DNA of 64,000 nucleotides from Sphingobacteriales bacterium (lineage in GTDB: Bacteria > Bacteroidota > Bacteroidia > Chitinophagales > JADIYW01). Positions 1 through 8,137 of the stretch are shown here, piece by piece (the first letter of the stretch is position 1; each line of letters opens with the position of its first letter). The notes beneath the pieces were generated by a model. That model made no database searches, was not told where the DNA came from, and saw only the letters and a program-made list of their open reading frames with translations. The translations under genes and the position numbers were made by a program. The stretch is taken from contig JADKIQ010000003.1 of the NCBI GenBank assembly GCA_016721245.1, positions 134,501-198,500 on the forward strand, written 5' to 3'.

Positions 1-789
1 CCTTTTGCGGACGATGACAAAAAATATCCCGGAATGGGAGGTGCTGAATATCGCGCGACCATCATAGAAAACATCCGTAAAAAAACAGCACATACTTTAG
101 TGTTGGATGCCGGTGATATCTTTCAGGGAACACCCTATTTTAATTTCTTTCACGGTGATTTGGAAATTGATTTGATGAATAAGATGCGTTATGATGCTGC
201 TACAATCGGCAACCACGATTTTGACGGCGGTATCGATATGCTGGCAAAACAAATCACACGTTCTAATTTTCCATTCGTGAATTGTAATTATGATTTTACA
301 AACACGCCGGTGGAAGGAAAAGTACATAAGCATGTTATTCTTAAAAAAGGAAAACTTAAAATCGGAATTACGGGCTGCGGAGTAGAGTTAGATGGACTGG
401 TGCCGGATAAGTTATACACCAATACAAAATATATAGATCCGATAAAATGCGTACAGGAGCAGGTGGACATCCTTAAATTTAAGGAGAAATGTCACTTGAT
501 AATTTGCTTGTCGCATCTGGGGTATAAATATGATAATGCAAGAATATCGGATGTCGTGTTGGCACAGCAAACAACCAACATCGATTTGATTATAGGAGGA
601 CATACACACACCTTTCTGGAGGCACCTGTAAAAGAGAAAAACAAAGACGGAAAAGAGGTGTTAATTAATCAGGTTGGATGGGCCGGAGTGCAAATCGGAC
701 AGCTGGATTATTTTTTTGAAAAAAGTTTCAGGAAAAAGTTATCAAACTCTCAAACTGTAATTGTTGATAAAAAGTCAATAGAAAAATAA
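1..789 (+). CDS. 5'-nucleotidase/UshA-type metallophosphatase, 5' end outside window
   Basis: This is a calcineurin-like metallophosphoesterase of the periplasmic 5'-nucleotidase (UshA N-terminal) type, which hydrolyses nucleotide phosphates. The frame is open from base 1 and reads PFADDDKKYPGMGG before the first visible Met, matching the 'DP..GG' stretch early in this family, so the real start lies upstream. Metal-ligand motifs are present: DAGDIFQGTPYF, IGNHDFDGG, SHLGYKYD and GGHTHTFLE. The C-terminal nucleotide-binding domain is absent. Bacteroidota often encode that domain as a separate gene, probably upstream here. Family is sure; exact substrate is not. Confidence 0.85.
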   Translation, partial: PFADDDKKYPGMGGAEYRATIIENIRKKTAHTLVLDAGDIFQGTPYFNFFHGDLEIDLMNKMRYDAATIGNHDFDGGIDMLAKQITRSNFPFVNCNYDFTNTPVEGKVHKHVILKKGKLKIGITGCGVELDGLVPDKLYTNTKYIDPIKCVQEQVDILKFKEKCHLIICLSHLGYKYDNARISDVVLAQQTTNIDLIIGGHTHTFLEAPVKEKNKDGKEVLINQVGWAGVQIGQLDYFFEKSFRKKLSNSQTVIVDKKSIEK

Positions 790-870
790 TTTTTTTATTA
801 AAGAAATTTTCCTCAACTTAGATTCGTCGATAGTAGTCAATTTAAAATTTCTAAAAACCGAATAGAGCGT

Positions 871-2307
871 ATGAAAAACAAGCATGAACTTGTGTGGGAA
901 AATTGTCTCAAAATTATCAAAGATAACATCAATGTACAAAGCTATAAAACCTGGTTCGAACCGATTAAACCTGTCAAACTTGACGGGAAAAGTCTGACCA
1001 TTCAGGTGCCTAGTCAATTCTTTTATGAATGGCTGGAAGAACACTATGTAACTTTACTACGTAAAACGATTAAAAGAGAATTAGGAGAAGATGCTAAACT
1101 GGAATACAGAATTCTGGTGGATTCTTCCAACGGTACCAAATCCGAACCAAAAACAATCGACGTTCCTAATTACAGAGAAGGTGTTTACGGCACTAACGAA
1201 GTTTCTATGCCGGCAGTGTTTTCCAGTCCTATGGTGAAAAATCCTTTTGTAATTCCGGGATTGAAAAAGATACACGTTGATTCTCAGTTAAATCCAAATT
1301 ATACATTTGACTCCTTTATAGAAGGTGACTGTAATAAATTCGCCCGCAGTGCCGGTATGGCGGTAGCGAAATCTCCGGGTGGTACCGCTTTCAACCCATT
1401 GGTAATATATGGTGGTGTTGGTTTGGGAAAAACACACTTAGGGCAGGCTATCGGAAATTATATTAAAGTACATACTTCCACCAAAACAGTGTTGTATGTA
1501 AGTTCCGAAAAATTTACCAGCCAGTTTTTAACGGCATTAAAAGATAACAGCACGAACGATTTCATCCATTTCTATCAGCAGATAGATGTGTTGATTATTG
1601 ATGATATTCAGTTCTTTGCCAACAAAACAAAAACACAGGATATCTTTTTCCATATTTTCAATCATTTACATCAAAACGGCAAGCAGCTGATTCTGACTTC
1701 AGACAGAGCACCGAAAGATCTGGAAAACATGGAAGAACGATTGTTATCCCGTTTCAAATGGGGTTTAACTACCGACCTGCAAATTCCGGATTACGAAACA
1801 CGCATCAGTATCTTGCAGAAAAAATTACACGCCGACGGAATTGAGATGCACGAAGATGTTACCCGTTTCATCGCGACCAACATCAAAACAAATGTGCGTG
1901 AGCTGGAAGGTGTATTGACCTCCATTTTAGCACAGGCAACCTTAAACAGACAGGATATCACATTAGAACTGGCGAAGAAAACCGTTATCAATTTCGTAAA
2001 ACATGCTACGAAAGAGATTTCGCTGGATATGATACAGAAAACGGTATGCGATTTCTTTGAAGTAGCGGTAGAAAAATTGAAAGAACCAACTCGTAAACGT
2101 CAGTTTGTGCAGGCACGACAGTTATCGATGTATTTTGCCAAAGAATATACCAAGTCTTCATTAAAAGCAATTGGCCAGCAGTTTGGCGGACGTGACCACA
2201 GTACGGTCATTCACTCCTGCCAGGCAGTACGTAATTTAATTGACACCGATGAAGAATTCAGAGATTCTGTGGAGGAATTGAAAAAACGCATTGAATTAAG
2301 TTTATAG
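871..2307 (+). CDS. dnaA: Chromosomal replication initiator DnaA
   Basis: AAA+ ATPase that binds DnaA boxes and opens the origin. It has 478 residues, normal for the family. Domain I spans about 1-80. The linker is short. The AAA+ core has Walker A GGVGLGKTH (181-189) and Walker B LIIDDIQFF (241-249). The C-terminal DNA-binding helix-turn-helix carries the DnaA signature GGRDHSTVIHSC (439-450). The gene is monocistronic: it ends at a dispersed repeat and a strong hairpin terminator. No cluster of DnaA boxes was seen on either side, so the origin need not be here. Confidence 0.98.
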   Translation: MKNKHELVWENCLKIIKDNINVQSYKTWFEPIKPVKLDGKSLTIQVPSQFFYEWLEEHYVTLLRKTIKRELGEDAKLEYRILVDSSNGTKSEPKTIDVPNYREGVYGTNEVSMPAVFSSPMVKNPFVIPGLKKIHVDSQLNPNYTFDSFIEGDCNKFARSAGMAVAKSPGGTAFNPLVIYGGVGLGKTHLGQAIGNYIKVHTSTKTVLYVSSEKFTSQFLTALKDNSTNDFIHFYQQIDVLIIDDIQFFANKTKTQDIFFHIFNHLHQNGKQLILTSDRAPKDLENMEERLLSRFKWGLTTDLQIPDYETRISILQKKLHADGIEMHEDVTRFIATNIKTNVRELEGVLTSILAQATLNRQDITLELAKKTVINFVKHATKEISLDMIQKTVCDFFEVAVEKLKEPTRKRQFVQARQLSMYFAKEYTKSSLKAIGQQFGGRDHSTVIHSCQAVRNLIDTDEEFRDSVEELKKRIELSL

Positions 2308-2316
2308 AATTTAAAT

Positions 2317-2350
2317 CAACGTCATTCCGAGCATAGCGAAGCAATCTTTT
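2317..2350. repeat. Dispersed CGTCATTCCGAGC..GAAGCAATC repeat, copy 1
   Basis: This intergenic stretch reads CGTCATTCCGAGC, then ATAGCGAAGCAATC. It matches a second copy downstream of the aconitase gene (about 32153-32192) and resembles a short repeat family common in bacterial intergenic regions. Each copy sits just after a stop codon and before a terminator. Mobility or function cannot be judged from two copies. Confidence 0.7.
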
Positions 2351-2362
2351 AATCCAAATATA

Positions 2363-2398
2363 TATTCCCGTTCCGAGGCTTTGGAACGGGAATTTTTT
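2363..2398 (+). terminator. Rho-independent terminator of dnaA
   Basis: The stem ATTCCCGTTCC pairs with GGAACGGGAAT around a short loop and is followed by a run of T. It lies about 55 bp after the dnaA stop. Confidence 0.9.
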
Positions 2399-2452
2399 AT
2401 GACAAAAAGAGGTTATCAATATATTAAAGAGGCAGTAAAATAAAAAGGAGTC

Positions 2453-2482
2453 TTGAAAATCGACAAAAAATGTTTAATTTTG
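2453..2482 (+). promoter_or_regulatory. Upstream Bacteroidota-type promoter for the tRNA pair
   Basis: TTG at 2453-2455 is followed after 19 bases by TAATTTTG at 2475-2482. This fits the Bacteroidota -33/-7 layout. It lies about 110 bp before tRNA-Ser and may be the first of two tandem start sites. Confidence 0.5.
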
Positions 2483-2524
2483 CGTGAGAGAGTGAAGTAA
2501 TTTTGTAAAAAAAAATTGCATCGA

Positions 2525-2556
2525 TTTGTAAAGTTCTTTTAGAAAACCTATCTTTG
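2525..2556 (+). promoter_or_regulatory. Bacteroidota-type promoter of tRNA-Ser/tRNA-Pro
   Basis: TTTG at 2525-2528, a 20-base spacer and TATCTTTG at 2549-2556 match the -33 (TTTG) and -7 (TAnnTTTG) consensus of the phylum. It sits 35 bp upstream of the tRNA-Ser gene. Confidence 0.75.
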
Positions 2557-2590
2557 CCGTCCCAAAGTTCTGTTAAAGGAAAAATAAGGA

Positions 2591-2677
2591 GGTGAGATGG
2601 GTGAGTGGCTGAAACCACCAGTTTGCTAAACTGACGTACGGGTAACTGTACCGAGGGTTCGAATCCCTCTCTCACCG
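2591..2677 (+). tRNA. tRNA-Ser(GCT)
   Basis: Acceptor arms GGTGAGA and TCTCACC pair fully. The T arm is GAGGG-TTCGAAT-CCCTC. The anticodon loop TTGCTAA carries GCT at 2625-2627. A long variable arm is typical of serine tRNAs. It is 87 nt with discriminator G. CCA is not encoded. Confidence 0.96.
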
Positions 2678-2680
2678 CAT

Positions 2681-2755
2681 CGGGATGTAGTTCAGCCCGG
2701 TTAGAATGCCTGGTTTGGGACCAGGAGGTCGTTGGTTCGAATCCAGCTATCCCGA
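2681..2755 (+). tRNA. tRNA-Pro(TGG)
   Basis: The acceptor arm CGGGATG pairs with TATCCCG (one G-T pair). The anticodon stem CCTGG/CCAGG encloses TTTGGGA with anticodon TGG, and the T loop is TTCGAAT. It starts three bases after tRNA-Ser, so the two are almost certainly one transcript ending at the hairpin at 2764. Confidence 0.96.
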
Positions 2756-2763
2756 CTAACCAC

Positions 2764-2796
2764 AAAAAATGCCGCTTAGAAATAAGCGGCATTTTT
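2764..2796 (+). terminator. Terminator of the tRNA-Ser/tRNA-Pro unit
   Basis: The inverted repeat AATGCCGCTTA / TAAGCGGCATT has a GAAA loop, flanked by A and T tracts. The pairing is perfect, starting about nine bases after tRNA-Pro. Confidence 0.93.
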
Positions 2797-2856
2797 ATTT
2801 TTATGAATTGCCCTCTACTTTCTATAATTGCTGTCTTTTTATTTAATCTAAAACCC

Positions 2857-2868
2857 TGATAACTGTCA
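2857..2868. promoter_or_regulatory. Possible Crp/Fnr half-site pair (TGA-N6-TCA)
   Basis: TGATAACTGTCA has the TGA-N6-TCA spacing of Crp/Fnr operators and lies about 97 bp upstream of the fasciclin lipoprotein that precedes norC. Its flanks are less symmetric than those of the nos and nirK sites, so it could be chance. Confidence 0.35.
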
Positions 2869-2965
2869 TGTTTATTTGCCTGAAAGTATGATTGCACGCA
2901 TAATTTTTATCGTGTTTTGAAAGTAATATTGTATGTATTAATTATCAATGTCAAAATACTTAATT

Positions 2966-3537
2966 ATGAAAAAGAATGTATTTATTTTACTATCTGCCTG
3001 TATGGTTTTCCTGATGGTTTCGTGCAAATCAAGCGGAACAACAGATGATTCAACGGTTGCCACTTCCTCTGAAGCATCGGGTGTCGGACAGTCAGGCGTA
3101 CAGGATGATGTATCACAAAAAAATTGGTGCAGGTCGCTATCGGCAGTAAGGACCACAGTACGCTGGTAGCCGCAGTGAAAGCGGCAGAACTCGTAGATGT
3201 ATTGAGTAACGCCGGTCCGTTTACGGTATTTGCACCTACCAATGCAGCATTTGATAAATTACCTGCCGGAACGGTGGATGGCTTACTGAAGCCTGAAAAG
3301 AAAAATGATCTGGCTGATATTCTTCAGTATCATGTGTATGTGGGTTCATTGAGTGCGGAGTCGCTTCAGGATGGACAAACACTTGGAATGGTAAATGGAG
3401 GCACTGTAAAAGTGTCAAAAAAAGACGGAAAGATTATGCTGAACGGAACAGCGACGATTGTTGCTTCTGTTCCGGCCAGCAATGGCATCATTCATGTAAT
3501 AGATGGAGTCTTGCTTCCTCCGGCACCGGCTAAATAA
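2966..3537 (+). pseudogene. Fasciclin (FAS1) domain lipoprotein, frameshifted
   Basis: The first frame starts at Met 2966 and gives a lipoprotein signal (KKNVFILLSACMVFLMVSC, lipobox MVSC) plus a Ser/Thr-rich linker. A run of seven A at 3117-3123 then shifts frame. The next frame gives a full FAS1 domain: VQVAIGSKDHSTLVAAV, FTVFAPTNAAFDKLP, and a C-terminal NGIIHVIDGVLLPP. One more A restores SQKKLVQVAIGSKD. FAS1 domains are secreted adhesion or cofactor-binding folds, and this one is likely anchored to a membrane facing the periplasm or surface. It is immediately upstream of norC. The break is probably a sequencing error, but slippage at A7 or a true lesion is possible. Confidence 0.8.
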
Positions 3538-3561
3538 TTTTTTATAATATTGGTTTATGAA

Positions 3562-3595
3562 AGAGGGTGAGAACTTCGTTCTCGTCTCTTTTTTA
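3562..3595 (+). terminator. Hairpin with T-run between the fasciclin gene and norC
   Basis: GAGAAC and GTTCTC pair around a short loop inside a longer imperfect stem, followed by TCTCTTTTTT. It may end or attenuate transcription from the fasciclin gene before norC. Confidence 0.6.
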
Positions 3596-3631
3596 TCACT
3601 AACCTTATTACAGTTTAAAATCTAAAATATT

Positions 3632-4073
3632 ATGTTATCAAAAAGTCAAGCGCGGTTGTTCTTTTTAGGAGGAACTATCGTAACATTCGCTATTTTTATC
3701 GGATTATCCTGGCACTCTCTCAGTGTGGAAGTTCCTAAACATACTCATGAAGAAAACCTCACTGCAGCAGGTAATTAGAGGAAAACATTTATGGGAATCC
3801 AATAATTGTATGGGATGCCACACCATAATGGGGGAAGGAGCATATTATGCTCCCGAACTTACTAAAGTTGTTGAAAGAAGAGGAGAGGGATATATAAAAG
3901 CTGTACTGATGTCTAAAACATCCTGGGCACCAAGAGGAAGAAAAATGGTAGCGTATGGTTTTTCTGAAGAACAGGCAAATGATTTGGTCGCATTCTTTAC
4001 ATGGATTGGAAATACAGACTTAAACGGATTTCCGCCAAAACCGGATTACAAATCAACTATTAATTCAAAATAA
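3632..4073 (+). pseudogene. norC: Nitric oxide reductase cytochrome c subunit NorC, one frameshift
   Basis: NorC is the membrane-anchored c-type cytochrome that passes electrons to NorB. Frame one (ATG 3632) encodes MLSKSQARLFFLGGT, then a single TM anchor and VEVPKHTHEENLTAA, and stops at 3776. Frame two supplies VIRGKHLWESNNCMGCHT (haem motif CMGCH), then GEGAYYAPELTKV and the C-terminus. Removing one G from GCAGCAGGTAATT near 3770 joins them into a normal NorC of about 146 residues. norB follows 11 bp later. Since norB, norQ and norD are intact, the extra base is most likely a sequence error. Confidence 0.85.
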
Positions 4074-4084
4074 ATCGAACTGTT

Positions 4085-5422
4085 ATGAGATATAAATCAC
4101 AAAAATTGGCGTATTGGTTCTTTGCATTGTCAATGCTACTTTTAACGCTGCAGATTGTATACGGATTCATTATGGCATTTGCACATTTGGGTTATGATGT
4201 GTTGCATCCGGTTATTGCATTTAATACAGCCAGAGCTGTACATACTAATCTTTTAGTTGTTTGGTTATTGTCAGGTTTTATGGGTGCAGCTTACTATATA
4301 ATTCCTGAAGAAGCTGAACATGAAATGGTCAATGTAAAACTGGGATTTGTTCAGCTGATTTCATTGGCTGTTGTGGGTGTTATTGCCATCATAGGATATC
4401 ACTTTAATTATTGGGAAGGCCGTAAATTCTTAGAAATTCCTAGACCGTTAGACTATCTGGTCGTAATAAATGTTTTGACTTTTCTTGGGTTAATTTTAGC
4501 GACGTTATATAAGGGAAAAAAACGAACAACTACTTCTTTGGTACTTACCATGGGGTTGGTGTTTGCAGCTTTACTTTACTTGCCAGGAATGATTTGGTTT
4601 GACAATCAAACACTCGATTCATTTTTCAGATGGTGGGTAGTTCATCTTTGGGTAGAAGGTGTTTGGGAATTAATTATGGGTGGTATTTTAGCTTTCTTAT
4701 TAATTAAAATTACAGGTGTTGACAGAGAGGTTATTGAAAAATGGTTGTATGTAATTGTTGGATTAACATTTATTTCAGGAGTATTAGGTACTGGTCATCA
4801 TTACTATTATATAGGGACACCTAAATACTGGCTGATTATCGGAGGTATATTTTCTGCAATGGAACCATTGGCATTTTTAGGAATGGCATTATTTGCGATT
4901 GCCATGTATAGAAAAGGTGAAAAAAAACATCCAAATAAAATTGCACTAAGCTGGACATTAGGTACAGCAATTGTATCTTTTGTTGGTGCTGGTTTATTAG
5001 GACTGGCTCATACCATTCCTCAGGTAAATATGTATACACATGGTACGTTAGTTACAGCTATGCATGGACACTTGGCATTTTGGGGAGCATATGCAATGAT
5101 TGTACTTGCTATTATCAGTTATACAATGCCAAACATGACCGGCAGAAAATTATATGACAGCACTACAGGTGTATTGGCGTTCTGGCTTTCCAATATTGGT
5201 ATGCTGGGTATGACGGTAGCGTTTGGGGTTGCAGGTGTCGCGCAGGTTTACCTTGAAAGAAAAATGGGATTGGATTTCGGTGATGTTCAGAAAGAAATCC
5301 AGGTGCATTTTTTAATCTTAATAGTTTGTGCAACTATGTTCACTACAGGAATTGGTTTGTTTATCTATGAATTCATCAGATACGGAACACCAACAGATGA
5401 AGCAATGGAAGTAACGAACTAA
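4085..5422 (+). CDS. norB: Nitric oxide reductase catalytic subunit NorB (cNOR)
   Basis: Integral membrane haem-copper-superfamily enzyme reducing 2 NO to N2O. It has 445 residues and about 12 TM helices. Expected ligands are visible: His53 in TM2 (ARAVHTNL, haem b), His187 in VVHLWVEGVWE with Glu191 and Glu195, the pair His238-239 (GTGHHYYYIG) for FeB, Glu260 in AMEPLAF, and His327/His329 (MHGHLAFWGAY) for the two haems. It lacks the quinol-oxidising N-terminal extension of qNOR, which fits the norC gene 11 bp upstream. It is followed by norQ and norD. Confidence 0.97.
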   Translation: MRYKSQKLAYWFFALSMLLLTLQIVYGFIMAFAHLGYDVLHPVIAFNTARAVHTNLLVVWLLSGFMGAAYYIIPEEAEHEMVNVKLGFVQLISLAVVGVIAIIGYHFNYWEGRKFLEIPRPLDYLVVINVLTFLGLILATLYKGKKRTTTSLVLTMGLVFAALLYLPGMIWFDNQTLDSFFRWWVVHLWVEGVWELIMGGILAFLLIKITGVDREVIEKWLYVIVGLTFISGVLGTGHHYYYIGTPKYWLIIGGIFSAMEPLAFLGMALFAIAMYRKGEKKHPNKIALSWTLGTAIVSFVGAGLLGLAHTIPQVNMYTHGTLVTAMHGHLAFWGAYAMIVLAIISYTMPNMTGRKLYDSTTGVLAFWLSNIGMLGMTVAFGVAGVAQVYLERKMGLDFGDVQKEIQVHFLILIVCATMFTTGIGLFIYEFIRYGTPTDEAMEVTN

Positions 5423-5444
5423 ATCATTTATTCAGTAATAATTT

Positions 5445-5488
5445 AATCAGGTAGTTTGTATTACTTCTGTAGTATAGGTTACCTGATT
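5445..5488. other. Intergenic inverted repeat between norB and norQ
   Basis: AATCAGGTA at 5445-5453 pairs perfectly with TACCTGATT at 5480-5488, followed by TTCC and an A/T tract. It could be a weak terminator or an RNA processing or stability hairpin that lowers norQD expression relative to norCB. The loop is long (26 nt). Confidence 0.5.
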
Positions 5489-5506
5489 TTCCTTTAAAAT
5501 AGTATC

Positions 5507-6286
5507 ATGTCCGTTTCAGTACCCTATTATCATCCCGTTTCAAAGGAAATAGAAGTCTTTGAACAATGCTATAAAAATAAAATTCCTGTTTTACTGAAAG
5601 GCCCGACAGGCACAGGAAAATCAAGGTTTATAGAATTTATGGCATTTCAGTTAGAAAAAAAACTGATTACCATCAGTTGTCATGAAGAAACTTCTTCTAC
5701 CGATTTAATCGGACGCTTCATTATAAAAGGAGCAGAAACGGTCTGGCTAGACGGTCCGCTTACGATGGCAGTAAAAGAAGGAGCTGTGATTTATCTGGAT
5801 GAGATAGCGGAAGCACGTCCGGATGTAATAGTGGCGATACATTCGCTGACAGACCACAGAAGAGAATTATTCATAGATAAGTTAGGACAAACCATTAAAA
5901 CTCATGAAGACTTTATGTTGGTGGCTTCCTTTAATCCCGGATATCAGAGAGGGTTTAAAGAGTTAAAACCATCTAGCCGTCAGCGATTTGCTGCGCTTAC
6001 CTTTAATTATCCGATAGCAAAAATAGAAACAGAGATTCTGATAAATGAAACGGCTATAGAAGAATCAATTGCAAAACAATTAGTAAGCATAGGAAATAAA
6101 ATAAGAAACCTGAAAGAACTTGGACTAACAGAAACAGCTTCCACCCGATTATTAATAGATGCGGCAAAATTGATACACAGTGGATTGCCCAAGCGACTTG
6201 CAGTTAAAGTTGCCGTGATAGAACCTTTGACTGATGATTCGGAAATTATTGAGGCATTAACGGATCTCTGCAATCTGATGATTTAA
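5507..6286 (+). CDS. norQ: NorQ/CbbQ-type MoxR AAA+ ATPase
   Basis: AAA+ chaperone-like ATPase that works with NorD to insert the FeB iron or mature NorB. It has 259 residues. Walker A GPTGTGKS is at 32-39, Walker B VIYLDEIAEA around 94-103, and a sensor-1 type segment VASFNPGYQ around 146. The family's C-terminal small domain follows. It lies between norB and norD, and the norD start is only 5 bp past its stop, so the two are co-translated. Cytosolic; no signal peptide. Confidence 0.92.
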   Translation: MSVSVPYYHPVSKEIEVFEQCYKNKIPVLLKGPTGTGKSRFIEFMAFQLEKKLITISCHEETSSTDLIGRFIIKGAETVWLDGPLTMAVKEGAVIYLDEIAEARPDVIVAIHSLTDHRRELFIDKLGQTIKTHEDFMLVASFNPGYQRGFKELKPSSRQRFAALTFNYPIAKIETEILINETAIEESIAKQLVSIGNKIRNLKELGLTETASTRLLIDAAKLIHSGLPKRLAVKVAVIEPLTDDSEIIEALTDLCNLMI

Positions 6287-6291
6287 TTTTT

Positions 6292-8058
6292 ATGGAACTC
6301 GATGAATATATATATGGAAAATTTGTTAAGTATTTTCGAAATAAAAAGAAAGTAACTTCAGATATTCAGAACAGGATAGTTACACTGGAAAATATAAAGT
6401 CTAGGTTAATCATACTGGCAAGTGCAGCAACTGGCAGACATATAGAAATCTATCCGGCAGAGAGGGAAGGAGGTTATAAAAACAATAATTTCTTTTTACC
6501 TGTTTCTTTTTCAAAGTTTGAAACGTTAGATCAAAATATTTCTTATTACTTTTTTCGAGTACTATATCTTTCCATTCAACAAAAGTTAGGATTCAACTGG
6601 AATACCGGAGATACTATTACGTCTGAACAATCAACAAAAAAAGCAGAAGAATATGCTGAGAAAATTCTACCGGTTCTCTTTCTTGAATACCCCGTTGCTG
6701 AAAGGATGTATAATGAATTTAAAGAAAAACTGACGGAGCAGACAGAAGAAAAAGCACTAACTGATTATACCTGGCTGTACGGAAAGTGGATGAAGAATGA
6801 AAAGGAAGATGCCGGTGAAAATCAACTCAGAAATTTCACCGATAAAGTGAAAATTATTGAAGATAACAGGGCAAAAACCATTTTAAAAGCAAAACCTGTG
6901 GAGGAAGTTGTAAGTGTGGAGATAGATAAAAAACAACAGGAAGATTATGTGCTGACACACAATTTTGAAAAGGTGGAAACGGCGGAAGAATTCAGCGGCG
7001 TCTGGAGAGACTTTGACGGGGATGATGAACTGGAAAAACACCAGGATGCGTTGGATGAACTGAATATGAAATATACAGTTAGATCGGATGACACTTCGCA
7101 CAGTGTTTATCAATCTGATTTTGTTGAAAACACAACTATTTCAGAAAGTGATTATCTGAATTCAGAAGATTGTTTTATTACCTATGATGAATGGGATTTC
7201 AGCAAAAGGATATATAAAAGGGACTTCTGTAAGTTGTATCCTAAAGTTCAGAAAGAGAAGAATATTGCTTTCTATGATGCCACTATTGCAGCCAACACTT
7301 CTGTGTTATCTGGTTTGCGAAAAATGCTGACCAGTATTAATAATAAAATGCAGCAGCAAAGGAGACAAATACAGGGCGATGAATTTGACATTGACAGTGT
7401 AACCGATTTATATGTAGATGTTCATACAGGTCATACGCCTTCAGAAAATATCTATATTTCAAACAGGAAAAAGGAAAAAGATATTTCTATTTTATTATTA
7501 CTTGATATCAGTTTATCCAGTGATGGTTATGTTGACGGAAACAGAATCATTGATATTGAAAAACAGGTAGCAATTTTGTTTGGTGAAATTATAAATGAGT
7601 TTAATATTGATTTTGCTATTCAGTGTTTTTATTCTAAAACCAGAAATTATTCTACATACCTGACAATTAAAGGATTTGAAGATGACTGGAATAAATCCAA
7701 ATATAGAATTGGATCCATTATTCCAAGTGGTTTTACAAGAATAGGCACAGCACTGAGACATTCAGGTTCATTACTTGATGCCAGAAAATCAAAAAACAAA
7801 TGGGTTATTCTGATTTCTGACGGTAAACCAAATGATTATGATAAGTATGAAGGGAAATACGGCATCAGAGATGTTAGACAAGCATTATATGAATTAAAAC
7901 AAAATCAGATTAATTCCTATGCGCTGGCAATAGAAGCTACTGCAAAATATTATCTTCCTCAAATGTTTGGACAGAATCATTACCAGATAGTTTCCTCACC
8001 AACGGATTTGGTGACATCCTTAGTTAAACTGTATGAAAAAATTAAGTATCAATCATAA
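6292..8058 (+). CDS. norD: NorD, von Willebrand factor A domain activation protein
   Basis: 588-residue partner of NorQ. The N-terminal half is variable and charged. The C-terminal VWA domain begins near residue 395 with MIDAS motif LLLLDISLSS (Asp405, Ser407, Ser409). It continues through SGFTRIGTALRHS (MIDAS Thr region) and LISDGKPNDYDKYEG, conserved in NorD/CbbO proteins. NorQ-NorD pairs are thought to use ATP to remodel NorB during metal insertion. It starts 5 bp after norQ and ends the nor operon. Upstream order norC-norB-norQ-norD matches known cNOR clusters. Confidence 0.92.
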   Translation: MELDEYIYGKFVKYFRNKKKVTSDIQNRIVTLENIKSRLIILASAATGRHIEIYPAEREGGYKNNNFFLPVSFSKFETLDQNISYYFFRVLYLSIQQKLGFNWNTGDTITSEQSTKKAEEYAEKILPVLFLEYPVAERMYNEFKEKLTEQTEEKALTDYTWLYGKWMKNEKEDAGENQLRNFTDKVKIIEDNRAKTILKAKPVEEVVSVEIDKKQQEDYVLTHNFEKVETAEEFSGVWRDFDGDDELEKHQDALDELNMKYTVRSDDTSHSVYQSDFVENTTISESDYLNSEDCFITYDEWDFSKRIYKRDFCKLYPKVQKEKNIAFYDATIAANTSVLSGLRKMLTSINNKMQQQRRQIQGDEFDIDSVTDLYVDVHTGHTPSENIYISNRKKEKDISILLLLDISLSSDGYVDGNRIIDIEKQVAILFGEIINEFNIDFAIQCFYSKTRNYSTYLTIKGFEDDWNKSKYRIGSIIPSGFTRIGTALRHSGSLLDARKSKNKWVILISDGKPNDYDKYEGKYGIRDVRQALYELKQNQINSYALAIEATAKYYLPQMFGQNHYQIVSSPTDLVTSLVKLYEKIKYQS

Positions 8059-8137
8059 AATTCTTTAAAGATGGAAGCATGAGATGAGAATATGTTGTAA
8101 TGATACTCAATTAAAATATTTATGAAATATCAAACAA

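Noticed and set aside
790..2590. Chromosomal origin around dnaA
   Set aside because: No cluster of DnaA boxes (TTATNCACA) was found on either side.
2424..2897. Minus-strand reading frame of 157 codons with GFEPTTSWSQTRHSNRAELH-like sequence
   Set aside because: It is the antisense of the tRNA-Ser and tRNA-Pro genes, a well-known false protein.
3110..3130. Programmed ribosomal frameshift at the A7 of the fasciclin gene
   Set aside because: No supporting stimulatory structure or Shine-Dalgarno seen, and similar lesions elsewhere are plain indels.
3723..4073. Short protein starting MWKFLNILMKK
   Set aside because: Its start is an accident of the norC frameshift; the true NorC begins at 3632 in another frame.
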